Counted from the first letter of the stretch, positions 32,657 to 41,282 are shown. The stretch is 64,000 nucleotides of DNA from Rufibacter hautae (GCF_008271695.1 NZ_VKKY01000001.1:2226589-2290588); one strand, 5' to 3'. Numbers and translations are program-made. Notes: generated from the sequence alone by a model not told the origin.

Positions 32657-34261
32657 TTGAGTAACGAATTAATTATTAATTCTACTCAAGATGGAGAACG
32701 AATAGCCCTTCTTCAGGATAAGCGACTTGTAGAGTATCACTTCGACCGGAATGATACAAACTACTCTGTAGGGGACATTTTCCTGGGCACCGTGAAAAAG
32801 GTGATGCCTGGTCTGAACGCAGCGTTCATTGACATTGGCTACACCAAAGACGCGTTCCTGCACTACCATGATTTGGGAGAGAACATCAAGACTCTCAACA
32901 AATTCGTGAAGACGGTGCAGACCCAGAAGAACACGCCTGCCAAGCTTAATTCTGTGAAGTTTGAGCCTGAAATAGACAAGCTGGGTAAGATGGCCGATGT
33001 CCTCAAAAAAGGGCAGCAGATCTTAGTACAGATTGTAAAAGAGCCAATATCTACCAAGGGGCCCCGGCTCTCTTGCGAGATTTCCCTGGCTGGCCGCTAC
33101 CTGGTGCTTGTGCCCTTCTCTAACACGGTAAGCGTGTCAAAGAAGATTGTGAGCAAAGAGGAGCGTACGCGTCTAAAGCGCCTCATCACTTCCATTAAAC
33201 CGGAAAACTTTGGGGTGATCATCCGTACCGTGGCCGAAGGCCGTGAGGTGGCGGAGTTAGACAAAGACCTCCGTACCATGCTGGCTACCTGGGAAGAAGG
33301 CATTGCCAAGTTGCGCACCGCCAAGGAGCGTGACAAGGTAATTGGGGAGCTAGGACGCTCCTCCTCCATGTTGAGAGACATCTTGAATGAAAGTTTTGAC
33401 AGCATTGTGGTGGATGACGCCAAACTGCACGACGAGATCAGAACTTACATTGAATCCATAGCCCCGGATAAGCTGAAGATCCTGAAGCATTACTCGGGTA
33501 AGGTGAAAACCTTTGAACAGTTCAACATTGAAAAGCAACTGAAATCCCTTTTTGGGAAGACGGTGAGCATCCCCGGCGGGGGGTACCTGGTAATTGAACA
33601 CACCGAGGCCCTGCACGTGGTAGATGTGAACAGCGGAAATAAATCCAACTCCGAGACGGACCAGGAAGCGACCGCCCTAAATGTGAATCTTACCGCGGCA
33701 AAAGAGGTAGCGCGTCAGTTGCGCCTCCGGGACTTGGGCGGAATCATTGTAGTGGACTTCATTGACATGAAGTCGGCCGAGAACCGGCAACGCGTGCAGG
33801 ATGTAGTGAAGGAGGAGATGAAGAAAGACCGGTCTAAGTACACGGTGTTGCCCATTTCCAAGTTCGGCCTCATGCAGATCACCCGCCAGCGCGTAAGGCC
33901 TGAGCAGAACATTGTAACCGGCGAGGTATGCCCTACCTGCGGAGGCAGCGGCAAGATATCCGCCAGTATTCTGGTAACCGACGAGATAGATCAGACCATT
34001 GAAGATCTATTGACCCGCCAGAATCAAAAGAACATTACGCTGTACGTGCATCCGTTCTTGCACGCGTACTACACCAAAGGCATTCTCTCCAAACAGCGGA
34101 GATGGTTCCTGAAGCACTTCAAGCGGGTGAACGTGATGAAAGATACGGCGCTCGCCCTCACAGATTTCAAGGTGATGGATGAACACGGCGACGAAATTGA
34201 GCTGAAATCGGCTTACACTGAAGTAAATGGGTTACAAGACCGCGCGGTAGAGACAGAGTAA
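32657..34261 (+). CDS. rng: Ribonuclease G / E family
   Basis: This endoribonuclease acts in rRNA maturation and mRNA decay. The 534-residue product starts at a TTG (32657) with an S1-like domain (SVGDIFLGTVKKVMPGLNAAFIDIG). It has the metal-binding Asp residues in HVVDVNSGNK (about 323) and VVDFIDMKSAENR (about 367), and a Zn-link CPTCGGSG (about 425). There is no long C-terminal scaffold, so it is RNase G-like. A terminator follows. It sits downstream of the small basic ribosome-associated protein. Confidence 0.95.
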   Translation: MSNELIINSTQDGERIALLQDKRLVEYHFDRNDTNYSVGDIFLGTVKKVMPGLNAAFIDIGYTKDAFLHYHDLGENIKTLNKFVKTVQTQKNTPAKLNSVKFEPEIDKLGKMADVLKKGQQILVQIVKEPISTKGPRLSCEISLAGRYLVLVPFSNTVSVSKKIVSKEERTRLKRLITSIKPENFGVIIRTVAEGREVAELDKDLRTMLATWEEGIAKLRTAKERDKVIGELGRSSSMLRDILNESFDSIVVDDAKLHDEIRTYIESIAPDKLKILKHYSGKVKTFEQFNIEKQLKSLFGKTVSIPGGGYLVIEHTEALHVVDVNSGNKSNSETDQEATALNVNLTAAKEVARQLRLRDLGGIIVVDFIDMKSAENRQRVQDVVKEEMKKDRSKYTVLPISKFGLMQITRQRVRPEQNIVTGEVCPTCGGSGKISASILVTDEIDQTIEDLLTRQNQKNITLYVHPFLHAYYTKGILSKQRRWFLKHFKRVNVMKDTALALTDFKVMDEHGDEIELKSAYTEVNGLQDRAVETE

Positions 34262-34287
34262 AACGTTTCCTCCGCCTGCGATATAAA

Positions 34288-34320
34288 AAAAAAGCCCCCG
34301 TTGTGAAACGGGGGCTTTTT
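34288..34320. terminator. Bidirectional rho-independent terminator
   Basis: AAAAGCCCCCGTT pairs with AACGGGGGCTTTTT around TGTGA, between the convergent rng and outer-membrane protein genes. Confidence 0.92.
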
Positions 34321-34340
34321 CGTTGCTGTACAGATTGCTC

Positions 34341-34378
34341 TGTTTTGGGCTTCCTTCTACAGAAACAGGCCCAAAACG
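34341..34378. repeat. Copy of the ~38-bp palindromic element
   Basis: GTTTTGGGCTTCCTTCT and AGAAACAGGCCCAAAACG form near-complementary arms. It lies 4 bases past the stop of the minus-strand barrel gene and before the shared terminator. Confidence 0.7.
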
Positions 34379-34381
34379 GAA

Positions 34382-35074
34382 TTAGAACTTGATCCCGAAG
34401 TCCAGGGCAAAAGAGCTGTTCTTGAGTTCCACCTTGTTGTCATTGAAGATGCCGGCGTAGTAATCATCGTCTACATCGGTGAGGCCGCGGTGATAAGAAA
34501 GCCCCCCGAATATTTTGGTGCTTTCGCCCAGTTGCCACTCGGCGCCGGCGCCCAGCACGGCGCCAATCTCAAAGGTGTTGAAACGCTTGGTGAAGCGGTC
34601 ACCCTCGGCGTCAACCTTCTTGTCGTTCACTTTGGCCGCCAGCAGGGTGTTCAGCGACGTGCCCGCCTGGAAGTACAAGCGCGTGTCGGTGGCTACCTCG
34701 TTGGTAAAGAGCTTCAGGGAGATGGGAATCTCCAGGTACTGCAGGTTGATATCGTCTGAACCAGAAACAACCGTGGAAACTCCGTCTGTAGACTGGGTGT
34801 AGTTGTATGATACTTCGCCGCCTTTTACGTTATAGATCAAACCAGTGCTAAAAGCGTAATTCGCCCCGAAGAAATAGTCGGCGATGACGCCCATGCCAAA
34901 CCCTACGCCCGCGCCCTCATTCTTAAAGTTGTACTGGTCTTTGGCAATGGTACGGGTGGAGGTAACGGACGGGGCTACTTTCACCCCAATCTCTATCTGC
35001 GCAGAGGCTTCCTGCGAGAAAAATAAAAGAGCGGCCAGAACCAAAACCAGGGGAGTAAAACGAATCATCTTCAT
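34382..35074 (-). CDS. Outer-membrane beta-barrel (porin-family) protein
   Basis: The 230-residue protein has a signal peptide (VLVLAALLFFSQEASAQ) followed by alternating amphipathic strands ending in an aromatic residue: IEIGVKVAPSVTST, GFGMGVIADYFFG, YAFSTGLIYNVKGGEVSY, and terminal SSFALDFGIKF. This is the pattern of 8-stranded PorT/OmpA-like barrels. The C-terminal Phe is the expected assembly signal. Ligand or role unknown. It is divergent from gldB. Confidence 0.88.
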   Translation of the reverse strand: MKMIRFTPLVLVLAALLFFSQEASAQIEIGVKVAPSVTSTRTIAKDQYNFKNEGAGVGFGMGVIADYFFGANYAFSTGLIYNVKGGEVSYNYTQSTDGVSTVVSGSDDINLQYLEIPISLKLFTNEVATDTRLYFQAGTSLNTLLAAKVNDKKVDAEGDRFTKRFNTFEIGAVLGAGAEWQLGESTKIFGGLSYHRGLTDVDDDYYAGIFNDNKVELKNSSFALDFGIKF

Positions 35075-35104
35075 AGGGTAAGAGGGTATTAAGAATTAGT
35101 ACGT

Positions 35105-35112
35105 TAAATTTG
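35105..35112 (+). promoter_or_regulatory. Bacteroidota -7 box (TAAATTTG) of gldB
   Basis: A perfect TAnnTTTG match overlaps a possible TTG start at 35110. This makes the ATG at 35137 the likely gldB start. Confidence 0.55.
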
Positions 35113-35136
35113 CTTAAAGATAAAGGAAGAATAAGG

Positions 35137-36132
35137 ATGCGAGGCTATTTATTGCTGCTGTTTACTGTTGTATTGTTTTTTAGTTGTTCAAAGAAAGAAA
35201 CGTGTGAGATTCCGGAGGAAGTATCCCGTATTGCGGTAGACCTAAAGATTGACCGCTTGGAGGAACGCTTTTTCAAGATAAAAACTGTGCCAGAGATGCA
35301 GGCTTTCTTGAAGGAGGAGCCGCTGCTCAGAGACAGGTTCCTGCTGCGCGACCGTTACCCCTCAGAAGAACTCATGGCCCAGAACCTGCTCCGCTTGGCC
35401 ACCGATACCAGCATCCATAAACTGCATCAGCAGAGCAACGCCACGTTTGGCGACATGAAGACCGTGGAACAGGGCCTGGAGAACGGTTTCAAGCACGTGA
35501 AATACTATTTCCCATCTTTCCACCTGCCCAAGGTGCAATCCTTCATCTCGGGCTTAAGCCGCGATTTACTTGTGAGCGACAGCCTGGTGGTGCTGGGCCT
35601 GGACTTCTTCATCGGGAAGAAAGCCTCATATCGGCCGCAGGCGCCGGAGTACATCCTGAAGCGCTACGAGAAAGAGAACCTGGTGCCGTCTGTCATGCTG
35701 CTGGTCTCCAACAAATTCAACAAGACCGATTTTGTGAACAAGGAGATGCTGGACGAGATGATAGATTACGGCAAGTCTTACTATTTCACGCAGAAAATGC
35801 TGCCCTGCACACCAGACTCGCTCATTATCTGGTACTCTGGCCAGGAACTGGCCGATGTGAACTACAACGAAGGCAAAATCTGGGCGCACCTGGTGGAGAA
35901 AGGTTTATTGTATGAGACCAGCCAGTTTACCATCAGGAAGTACATTGGCGAGCGGCCCAACGTACCCGAGATCAGTGAGCGTTGCCCCGGTCGTATCGCT
36001 ACGTGGGTAGGCTGGCAAATTGTGCGCAAGTACATGGAGAATAACCCAGACGTGACGTTGCCCCAACTCATGGAGGAAAAAGACGCCCGCAAGATTCTGG
36101 AGCGGTCTAAATACAAACCGCAGAAAAAGTAA
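35137..36132 (+). CDS. gldB: Gliding motility lipoprotein GldB
   Basis: The ATG at 35137 gives 331 residues with a lipoprotein signal (YLLLLFTVVLFFSC, lipobox FFSC). GldB family blocks are KIDRLEERFFKI, FKHVKYYFPSFHLPKVQSFISGLS, LGLDFFIGKK and WVGWQIVRKYMENNPDVTLPQLM. GldB is needed for gliding in Flavobacterium, where gldC usually follows. Here a glycosyltransferase follows instead, so the gldBC pairing is broken. A TTG 27 bases upstream would overlap the promoter box and is rejected. Confidence 0.93.
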   Translation: MRGYLLLLFTVVLFFSCSKKETCEIPEEVSRIAVDLKIDRLEERFFKIKTVPEMQAFLKEEPLLRDRFLLRDRYPSEELMAQNLLRLATDTSIHKLHQQSNATFGDMKTVEQGLENGFKHVKYYFPSFHLPKVQSFISGLSRDLLVSDSLVVLGLDFFIGKKASYRPQAPEYILKRYEKENLVPSVMLLVSNKFNKTDFVNKEMLDEMIDYGKSYYFTQKMLPCTPDSLIIWYSGQELADVNYNEGKIWAHLVEKGLLYETSQFTIRKYIGERPNVPEISERCPGRIATWVGWQIVRKYMENNPDVTLPQLMEEKDARKILERSKYKPQKK

Positions 36133-36138
36133 GTTTTC

Positions 36139-36176
36139 CGTTTAGGGGCTGTTTTCTAGAAAACAGCCCCTAAACG
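36139..36176. repeat. Perfect 38-bp palindrome, best copy of the family
   Basis: CGTTTAGGGGCTGTTTTCT is followed without a loop by its exact reverse complement AGAAAACAGCCCCTAAACG. It lies 6 bases after the gldB stop and 20 bases before the glycosyltransferase ATG. As RNA it would fold into a 17-18 bp hairpin; as DNA it is a symmetric protein-binding site or cruciform. Confidence 0.9.
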
Positions 36177-36196
36177 TTACCTCCCTCCCCGTTGCC

Positions 36197-37399
36197 ATGC
36201 ACATTGCGCTGTTTCACCAGTATCACCATAACCCAGACTGCCCGGCCACGTGCCGGCATTACACGTTTATGGCAGAACTGGCGAAACGGCACCAGATCAC
36301 CCTTATCACCTCCAGCGCCTGGGAGAGCAAACGCCTTACGCAACAGTATGACTGGGTACCGCCCGGCGTGGAGTTGGTATCCATTGACGTGCCGTACTCC
36401 AACAAGATGGGCGTGGTGCAGCGGCTGCAGGCTTTTGGGTCTTTTGCTACGCATGCACTGGTGAAAGGCTTACGGATGCCCAAGCCCGATGTCATCTGGG
36501 GCGTTTCTACGCCCTTGACCACGGCTTGGGCGGCAGCGCAAGTGTCCCGGTTCAGGAAAGTGCCCTGGGTGTTTGAGGTGCAGGATCTCTGGCCTTCTTT
36601 CCCCATCCAGATGGGCGCGGTGCCGTCTAAACTCGCGCAGCGCCAGTTGTACCGCATGGAAGCCTCCTTGTACAGGCAGGCCGCCCACATCATTCCGCTG
36701 TCTGCTGATATGGAAAGGTATATCCTGGACAAAGGCATCGCTCCCCAGGAAGTGACTACACTTGTAAACGGCACAGAGATACCTGCGCAGCCCATCTCTT
36801 TGGTCGAACAGCAGGCCTTGCGGGAGGAGTTGGGATTGCAGGGGAAGAAGGTGGTTCTTTATGCCGGAACCTACGGCCGCGCCAATGATATACCCTTGAT
36901 AGTAAAGGCAGCCGAGTTGCTGCAACACCATCCGGAGATATGCTTTGTTTTCACCGGTCAGGGTTTTGATGCTCCTTTGCTGGAAACAGCCGCAAAACAG
37001 CAGAGCAATATCAAGCTATTGCCGCCTTTGCCCCGCCACGAAATCTTCCGCCTGTTCTCTATCGCGGAGGTGTCAGTTGTGTCTTTTATTGACTTGCCGG
37101 TGCTGGAAGCGAACTCCCCGGGAAAGCTTTTCGATAGTCTGGCGGTAGGAACTCCCGTCATCGTCACTAATCCCGGCTGGACCAAAAAGTTGGTGGAAGC
37201 GCAAGGCTGCGGTTGGTACGTACCCGCCGGAGATGCCCAAGCCTTGGCTCATTCTCTGGAGCAGAGATTATCGCAATCTGAGGAAATGACTTTCATGCGC
37301 GGGAAGGCAGCGCGAGTGGCCCGGGAGCAGTTCGATCGCCTCAAGATGATTCCTGTATTGGAAAAGATCTTTGAGCAGGTGACGCAGCAGAAAAGGTAA
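36197..37399 (+). CDS. Glycosyltransferase family 4 (WbuB-like)
   Basis: The 400-residue GT-B enzyme has an N-terminal acceptor domain (MHIALFHQYHHNPDCPATCRHYTFMAELAKRH; WVFEVQDLWPSFPIQMG, a WbuB-type block) and a C-terminal donor domain (VVLYAGTYGRANDIPLIVKAAELL; SFIDLPVLEANSPGKLFDSLAVGTPVIVTNPGW). The EANSPGKLFD block takes the place of the usual EX7E motif. It likely adds a sugar to a lipid-linked or surface polysaccharide; the sugar is unknown. It is a lone gene beside gldB rather than in a polysaccharide cluster. Confidence 0.9.
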   Translation: MHIALFHQYHHNPDCPATCRHYTFMAELAKRHQITLITSSAWESKRLTQQYDWVPPGVELVSIDVPYSNKMGVVQRLQAFGSFATHALVKGLRMPKPDVIWGVSTPLTTAWAAAQVSRFRKVPWVFEVQDLWPSFPIQMGAVPSKLAQRQLYRMEASLYRQAAHIIPLSADMERYILDKGIAPQEVTTLVNGTEIPAQPISLVEQQALREELGLQGKKVVLYAGTYGRANDIPLIVKAAELLQHHPEICFVFTGQGFDAPLLETAAKQQSNIKLLPPLPRHEIFRLFSIAEVSVVSFIDLPVLEANSPGKLFDSLAVGTPVIVTNPGWTKKLVEAQGCGWYVPAGDAQALAHSLEQRLSQSEEMTFMRGKAARVAREQFDRLKMIPVLEKIFEQVTQQKR

Positions 37400-37465
37400 C
37401 CCGTTCCGTCTTCCAGATGCAGTGTTCCACGTGACGAAAGACCTGCGTCGCTCTTTCAAGGGCAG

Positions 37466-38977
37466 CTATTCTTTCATGGCGATGTCAATGATTTTCTGGC
37501 CCGCATCGCCCAGGTAGGTTTTCACCATTTTCTCATAGGAACGGTACCCTTCATCCACGTTGGTCATCATGATCAAGCCTCTCTTTGATTTGGGAAGAAT
37601 GAAGAACAGCGCGGCGGCCCCGTGATCCGATCCGCTGTGCGACAAGGCGTATTCTCCGTTCCCCAGATCATAGACCTCCATCCCTAGCCCGAAGTAGATG
37701 TTATCCTTGGTTTTTACCTGGTGCGAAACCATTTCAGCGTAGGTCTCTTTGGAAAGCCCGGCCCCGTTCATCACCGAGATCAGAAACTTGCTGTAATCTT
37801 CCACCGTGGTTAGAAGGTCATCGGCGGCATTGGCGCTGGTGTTCTTGTAGGTGTCGTAGAGGCCGCCTTTCGTGTTATGCCACAGCGCAAACCGCGTTTC
37901 ATCCACGCCTTTGTCCCAGACGTATTTGGTGTCCTTCATGTTCAAGGGTTTGAAGAGGAGCGAATCGGCTAGTTGATCTAGGGTTTTGTTGAATTTCTTC
38001 TCTATCGCTTTTCTCAAATACTCCATGCCTTCCCCTGAGTACTGGTACTTGGTGCCGGGGTCAAATTGGAAAGCGAGTTTTTTGGATTCGTTCAGCCAGC
38101 GCCAATTGGGGAAACCCGTCTGGTGGGTCAGGACGTGGCGGGTAGTCAGTTTTTTGCTTCTGGGGTCATGGGCAATATCAGGGTCGGTCCAGTAGGTGGC
38201 CAGGGGCTCGTCTAGCTTCCATTTGCCGGCGTTCACCAGTTTCATGGTCACCATGGCGGTGATGGGTTTGGCCAGCGACGCCACATTGAAAATGGTGTTG
38301 TAAGGAGCAGGCGTCCCTTTTTTCAGCTCCCCGAAAACTTTCACCTGCTGGAGTTTTCCTTCCTTGATAATCCCGATGGCCATGGCCGGAAACTTGTTTT
38401 CCTTGAGCCAGGCCTCTATCTCTGCGTCGTTGGCAAAGGCCGCTTCTCCTACTCTAGGGGTAGTCGCGTTCACGTGGTCATAGCTCAGGCTCCGCACCAG
38501 TTTCCAAGCGCCATTTTCCAGGTTCCAAACGTGGGTGAACCGAGCGGTGCTGGCGAAGGTCTCGGCTTTTCCGGCCTCTTTTTCATAAAAGCGGTGCTTT
38601 CCCGTCTGGATGGCCCCGTACAGCACCTGATTGTCTTTGTACAGGGGAAACACCTCGGTACTGCCGGGGACCAATTCCCTCCGCGACTGGTACGTAGAGG
38701 GCGATTTGCATAAACCGTTCTTAAAGCTGGAGATAAAGGCCGCTTTCGTGGGCGTGATGCCGCCTTTGTCATGGTAGAACTCAAAATTGTCGCTCACCAC
38801 GTTCTCAAACTGGGCCATATTACAGGTGTTGAACCCCACATTGAAGAGGAGGCTGTCCTGTACCATAATGGCTTTGTACAGCTTTGAGCTAGGCGCTTCC
38901 TGCGCCTGTCCCAAGAAAGACACAGAAAGGAACCCGAGTAGCAGGACCAGTATCCTGAGGTTTTTTGAAGGCATCAT
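37466..38977 (-). CDS. Exported NTF2-like / serine beta-lactamase-family fusion
   Basis: The 503-residue protein has a signal peptide (LVLLLGFLSVSFLGQAQ). Residues about 35-170 form a DUF4440/NTF2-like domain (MAQFENVVSDNFEFYHDKGGI; WNLENGAWKLVRSLSYDH). The rest is a class C beta-lactamase-like serine hydrolase with the catalytic SxxK as S234-L-A-K237. A YSGEG-type tyrosine region and HSGSDHG in place of KTG are also present. Such fusions are esterase- or peptidase-like rather than true beta-lactamases. A separate NTF2-like gene lies just upstream. Confidence 0.88.
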   Translation of the reverse strand: MMPSKNLRILVLLLGFLSVSFLGQAQEAPSSKLYKAIMVQDSLLFNVGFNTCNMAQFENVVSDNFEFYHDKGGITPTKAAFISSFKNGLCKSPSTYQSRRELVPGSTEVFPLYKDNQVLYGAIQTGKHRFYEKEAGKAETFASTARFTHVWNLENGAWKLVRSLSYDHVNATTPRVGEAAFANDAEIEAWLKENKFPAMAIGIIKEGKLQQVKVFGELKKGTPAPYNTIFNVASLAKPITAMVTMKLVNAGKWKLDEPLATYWTDPDIAHDPRSKKLTTRHVLTHQTGFPNWRWLNESKKLAFQFDPGTKYQYSGEGMEYLRKAIEKKFNKTLDQLADSLLFKPLNMKDTKYVWDKGVDETRFALWHNTKGGLYDTYKNTSANAADDLLTTVEDYSKFLISVMNGAGLSKETYAEMVSHQVKTKDNIYFGLGMEVYDLGNGEYALSHSGSDHGAAALFFILPKSKRGLIMMTNVDEGYRSYEKMVKTYLGDAGQKIIDIAMKE

Positions 38978-39088
38978 CAGTGTAGTTCTTTTTTGTCCAG
39001 GGGATTCAAAACGAAAGTACTACTACAAGAGACAGCCAACATCCCTTTTACCCTCTGCGGAGAAGGTGAAAAGCACGAATAAATTTCA

Positions 39089-39130
39089 GCGCTGTTTCTG
39101 GGCTGATTTTAAGAATTTGAGGCTAAAGCG
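39089..39130. repeat. Degenerate copy of the ~38-bp palindromic element
   Basis: GCGCTGTTTCTGGGCTG, then ATTTTAAGAATTTGAGGC and TAAAGCG. It lies between the serine hydrolase and NTF2-like genes. Confidence 0.45.
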
Positions 39131-39161
39131 AAGTCCAGAGGACTGATTTCTTCCGGTCTCC

Positions 39162-39539
39162 TTAGCTGATATCCGCTAACTTGATGATTTTATCCCCTGA
39201 GAAGGTGAAAACTGATTTGCCTTGCAGGGTTAGTTCATCGCCTTTTTTCATGCCGTTGGGCAGGTCCGTTGCCAGGATGGCACTGTACGCAATGTTAACC
39301 TCGGTCTGGTTCCCCTGGTGGTTCAAAGACGTGATCGTTTGTTTTCTGGAAGAAAAGTAGTTTTTAGCCTGCTCTGCTTGCGCTTTAAAGGCCTGCAGCC
39401 CGGTCAATGACAGGTTTGTTTCGCCGTTGGCGATGTTTTCGAACACCACGGCCTCATCAAAATCGCGCACCATGCCTTCCACATTAAAGTGGTTGTAGCT
39501 GTCTGTGTAATTCCGGATGATTTCCTCTCTGTCTGTCAT
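39162..39539 (-). CDS. NTF2-like (SnoaL/DUF4440-type) protein
   Basis: The 125-residue single-domain NTF2-fold protein contains IIRNYTDSYNHFNVEGMVRDFDEAVVFENIANGETNLSLTGLQAFKAQAE, then strands TEVNIAYSAILATDL and LQGKSVFTFSGDKIIKLADIS. There is no signal peptide, so it is cytosolic. Members are small ligand-binding or isomerase-like proteins; no function can be assigned. It lies 185 bases from a serine hydrolase that carries a similar domain fused at its N-terminus. Confidence 0.82.
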   Translation of the reverse strand: MTDREEIIRNYTDSYNHFNVEGMVRDFDEAVVFENIANGETNLSLTGLQAFKAQAEQAKNYFSSRKQTITSLNHQGNQTEVNIAYSAILATDLPNGMKKGDELTLQGKSVFTFSGDKIIKLADIS

Positions 39540-39629
39540 AGCGGAGTAAGGTTACGCAAGCGATTTATTTTCTATTCGGTTAATGGCCGTCAGCGGCGGA
39601 TACTGTAGAAGGATGGACAAGGGCAGAGG

Positions 39630-40178
39630 CTAGACGCGCTCCGGGGTTCCGTGGCCATATTTTTCTAGATAGCTGTTCAAGGTCCTGGACAGTTCTTCAT
39701 GGCTGATGTCTAGCCCGGCGGCAGCGGTATTGAAGGGCGAGCCATAGTTGCTTACGTTGAACTGCATCATTTTCCGGCGGAAGAAACGGGTCTCCTGTTC
39801 AACCCAGAAATTTGGGTCCGCTACCTGAATAATGAAAAACTGCTGCCCCTGGATGCTTACCTCCTCAAAGCCTAGAATGTCTTTCCATGTCAGCACCAAG
39901 GGATTAGATCTGGTAGGGTAGAATCTCAAGCCGGTGGGATCAATGATGTAGGCCAACTCTGTTTTGAGTACTCTTTTGGTGGCCACCACCGCGCAACCCC
40001 CGAAGAACACAACCGCGGCCAAGCCTACTCCCTTCGGGATGAGCGGATTTCGCCCGGCCCAGCCGGTGAGGTTCTCTGCGTTCAGGAAAAGCCATACTCC
40101 TAATACCACAAACAAGAGCGCGCCAAAAAGCAGCAAAACCGATTTCTTCTTACTGGTGTAGATTTCTATCCTGTCCAT
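39630..40178 (-). CDS. STM3941-family membrane protein with PH-like domain
   Basis: The 182-residue protein has two transmembrane helices (about 14-31 LLLFGALLFVVLGVWLFL and about 49-66 GVGLAAVVFFGGCAVVAT). They are followed by a beta-rich PH-like part: AYIIDPTGLRFYPTRSNPLVLTWKDILGFEEVSIQGQQFFIIQV. The polar basic start RIEIYTSKKK before the first helix is characteristic of the STM3941 family. Role unknown. It is monocistronic. Confidence 0.8.
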   Translation of the reverse strand: MDRIEIYTSKKKSVLLLFGALLFVVLGVWLFLNAENLTGWAGRNPLIPKGVGLAAVVFFGGCAVVATKRVLKTELAYIIDPTGLRFYPTRSNPLVLTWKDILGFEEVSIQGQQFFIIQVADPNFWVEQETRFFRRKMMQFNVSNYGSPFNTAAAGLDISHEELSRTLNSYLEKYGHGTPERV

Positions 40179-40311
40179 GGATTTCTGAAGGGGTTCACTT
40201 TTTAGGCAGCAGTGCCTAGGGAGCTTTCCTGCGGAGGCAGACTATTTGCGCCCACCTGCCCGAAATATATCTTTAATATACTATGTATGCCGTAGAAAAG
40301 AAAATCCACCT

Positions 40312-40350
40312 GGTTTTTGGCCTGATTTCGTCAAAACTCCTTTAAAACGG
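40312..40350. repeat. Copy of the ~38-bp palindromic element after nth
   Basis: Left arm GGTTTTTGGCCTGATTTCG, right arm TCAAAACTCCTTTAAAACGG. It lies 5 bases past the nth stop. Confidence 0.65.
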
Positions 40351-40355
40351 CTCGC

Positions 40356-41033
40356 TTATCCCAGCTTGTTCTCCGGGTCATCGGGTTTGTTGGGCCAGTT
40401 CTTTTGGTAGTAGGCGCAAAAGTGGGTGAGGGGGCAGCGCTCGCACTGCGGGGTACGCGCCAGGCAGATGTAGCGCCCGTGCAGAATGAGCCAGTGGTGC
40501 GCTTTGGGCACCAGGTCTACCGGAATGTGTTTGAGCAGCTCTTTTTCCACCTCCAGCGGAGTTTTGGCTTTGGAACTTACCAGCCCCAGCCGCTTAGAAA
40601 CCCGGAACACGTGCGTGTCCACTGCCATAGCGGGCATGTTGAAAATCACGGAGGCAATCACGTTGGCGGTTTTGCGGCCTACGCCCGGCAGTAGTTGCAG
40701 TTCTTCTATGGAAGAAGGTACCTCGCCCCCGAAACGCTCCGTCAGCATTTTGCCTAAGCCGGCCAGGTGCTTGGCTTTGTTGTTGGGGTAAGAGATGCTT
40801 TTGATGTACGGGAAGATGTCCTCTGAAGTGGCGGTACCTAGTACGGCTGGCGAGGGAAAGGCCTCAAACAAAGCCGGGGTGACCAGGTTCACGCGTTTGT
40901 CGGTGCACTGGGCGCTCAGGACCACGGCTACCAACAGTTCATACGGATTGCGGTAGTCCAGCTCCGTCTCCGCTTCGGGGAAGTTCTGGGTGAAATAGGA
41001 GATCAAATGGCGGTACCGCTCTGGTTTACGCAT
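40356..41033 (-). CDS. nth: Endonuclease III
   Basis: This DNA glycosylase/AP lyase acts on oxidised pyrimidines. The 225-residue product has HhH LLPGVGRKTANVI with the catalytic Lys (Lys121) and catalytic Asp in VDTHVFRVSKRLGL (Asp139). The [4Fe-4S] ligands are C-x6-C-x2-C-x5-C in CLARTPQCERCPLTHFC. All key residues are intact. A TAAGTTTG -7 box lies at 41054-41061 on the same strand. Confidence 0.97.
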   Translation of the reverse strand: MRKPERYRHLISYFTQNFPEAETELDYRNPYELLVAVVLSAQCTDKRVNLVTPALFEAFPSPAVLGTATSEDIFPYIKSISYPNNKAKHLAGLGKMLTERFGGEVPSSIEELQLLPGVGRKTANVIASVIFNMPAMAVDTHVFRVSKRLGLVSSKAKTPLEVEKELLKHIPVDLVPKAHHWLILHGRYICLARTPQCERCPLTHFCAYYQKNWPNKPDDPENKLG

Positions 41034-41053
41034 TAGGGTAGAAGATTAGAATA

Positions 41054-41061
41054 CAAACTTA
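41054..41061 (-). promoter_or_regulatory. Bacteroidota -7 box (TAAGTTTG) of nth
   Basis: On the minus strand this reads TAAGTTTG, 20 bases before the nth start codon. Confidence 0.55.
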
Positions 41062-41220
41062 GGCAAAAGGAGGCTTTCTGCCAGAATATATGGTTGTTCT
41101 AAAAAGGAATGGGCTTATACAAAGAATGCAAGCTCAGCCAGAAATGCGATTTTGTTTGTCCGATGGAAACAGGGGAGTGGTTTTGGAAAGCGTCTAGTTT
41201 GAAGTCAAACCTTTCTTTTT

Positions 41221-41268
41221 AAATACAAGCGCCTTGACTACGGTGGCATCATCAAGGCGCTTGTATTT
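41221..41268. terminator. Long hairpin terminator of the H-NOX gene
   Basis: AAATACAAGCGCCTTGA and TCAAGGCGCTTGTATTT are perfect 17-base arms with a 14-base loop, 14 bases past the H-NOX stop. Confidence 0.85.
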
Positions 41269-41282
41269 GGGAGTAAAGACGC

